Positions 63,687 to 64,000 of a stretch of 64,000 nt of DNA are shown here, piece by piece (within the stretch, counting starts at the first letter, position 1; each line of letters begins with the position of its first letter). Source of the DNA: Dulcicalothrix desertica PCC 7102 (GTDB lineage: Bacteria > Cyanobacteriota > Cyanobacteriia > Cyanobacteriales > Nostocaceae); assembly GCF_003991905.1 (NCBI RefSeq), contig NZ_RSCL01000001.1:620654-684653 (forward strand), in the 5' to 3' direction. Both the position numbers and the translations under genes were made by a program. The notes beneath the pieces were generated by a model. It did not search any database. It saw only the letters and a list, made by a program, of their open reading frames with translations, and was not told where the DNA came from.

Positions 63687-64000
<314 letters not shown>

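Overview
The window is a piece of a filamentous-type cyanobacterial chromosome. This follows from the photosystem II genes psbD and psbC, the photosystem I assembly gene ycf4, the Mg-chelatase gene chlD, many proteins of cyanobacterial families (DUF1830, DUF4079, DUF1997, WG and pentapeptide repeats, Uma2 endonucleases, large Ser/Thr kinases) and an RNase E with a cyanobacterial C-terminal tail. The DNA is AT-rich and crowded with the palindrome GGCGCC: about 115 copies counted by eye, where about four are expected. The usual cyanobacterial HIP1 octamer GCGATCGC was not seen. I could not fix the genus.

Layout. 1-9.7 kb is an accessory region. It holds the tail of a WD40 protein, an amino acid permease, a PIN toxin/antitoxin pair, RNase III, a NYN-domain protein, a MITE-like inverted-repeat element, a Uma2 endonuclease, a decayed Eco57I-type DNA methyltransferase, a decayed PLD/helicase gene, an orphan antitoxin and a MazF-type pair. 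9.8-13.3 kb holds chlD (with a palindromic repeat inserted in frame), a tRNA-dihydrouridine synthase and an XRE regulator. 13.6-15.0 kb holds a gene built around seven 57-bp hairpin-forming repeats and a 5'-truncated Uma2 gene. 15.0-25.3 kb is rich in signalling genes: a rhomboid-like protein lacking the catalytic Ser, three Ser/Thr kinases with different C-terminal modules, an FHA protein, a MarR regulator, a frameshifted EVE-domain gene and a DEDDh exonuclease.

25.7-41.4 kb is mostly core genome: psbD-psbC, ycf4, a lipoprotein cyclophilin, a ketoacyl synthase, tadA, an acyltransferase, a subtilase, bolA-grxD, an OmpR-type response regulator, an ABC ATPase and small cyanobacterial membrane proteins. 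41.9-50.7 kb holds a B12-type radical SAM protein, a decayed two-gene unit of unknown function, a DICT/HD sensory protein, a pentapeptide protein, a WG-repeat protein, a CPBP protease, clpS and a STAS protein. 50.9-57.7 kb is an RNA-processing block: a radical SAM protein of the TIGR03960 type, rne with a long leader, rnhB and a DUF1997 gene. 58.0-64.0 kb holds pheA, a LON-domain protein and the str operon read leftwards (rpsG-fusA-tuf-rpsJ).

The most unusual signals are the GGCGCC signature, the hairpin-repeat ORF at 13.6-14.4 kb, the repeat inserted inside chlD, the rhomboid pseudoprotease beside the kinases, and the defence genes reduced to their ends. I saw no rRNA or tRNA genes, no CRISPR array and no intact insertion sequence. 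All calls come from reading the sequence and from remembered family features; no database search was run.
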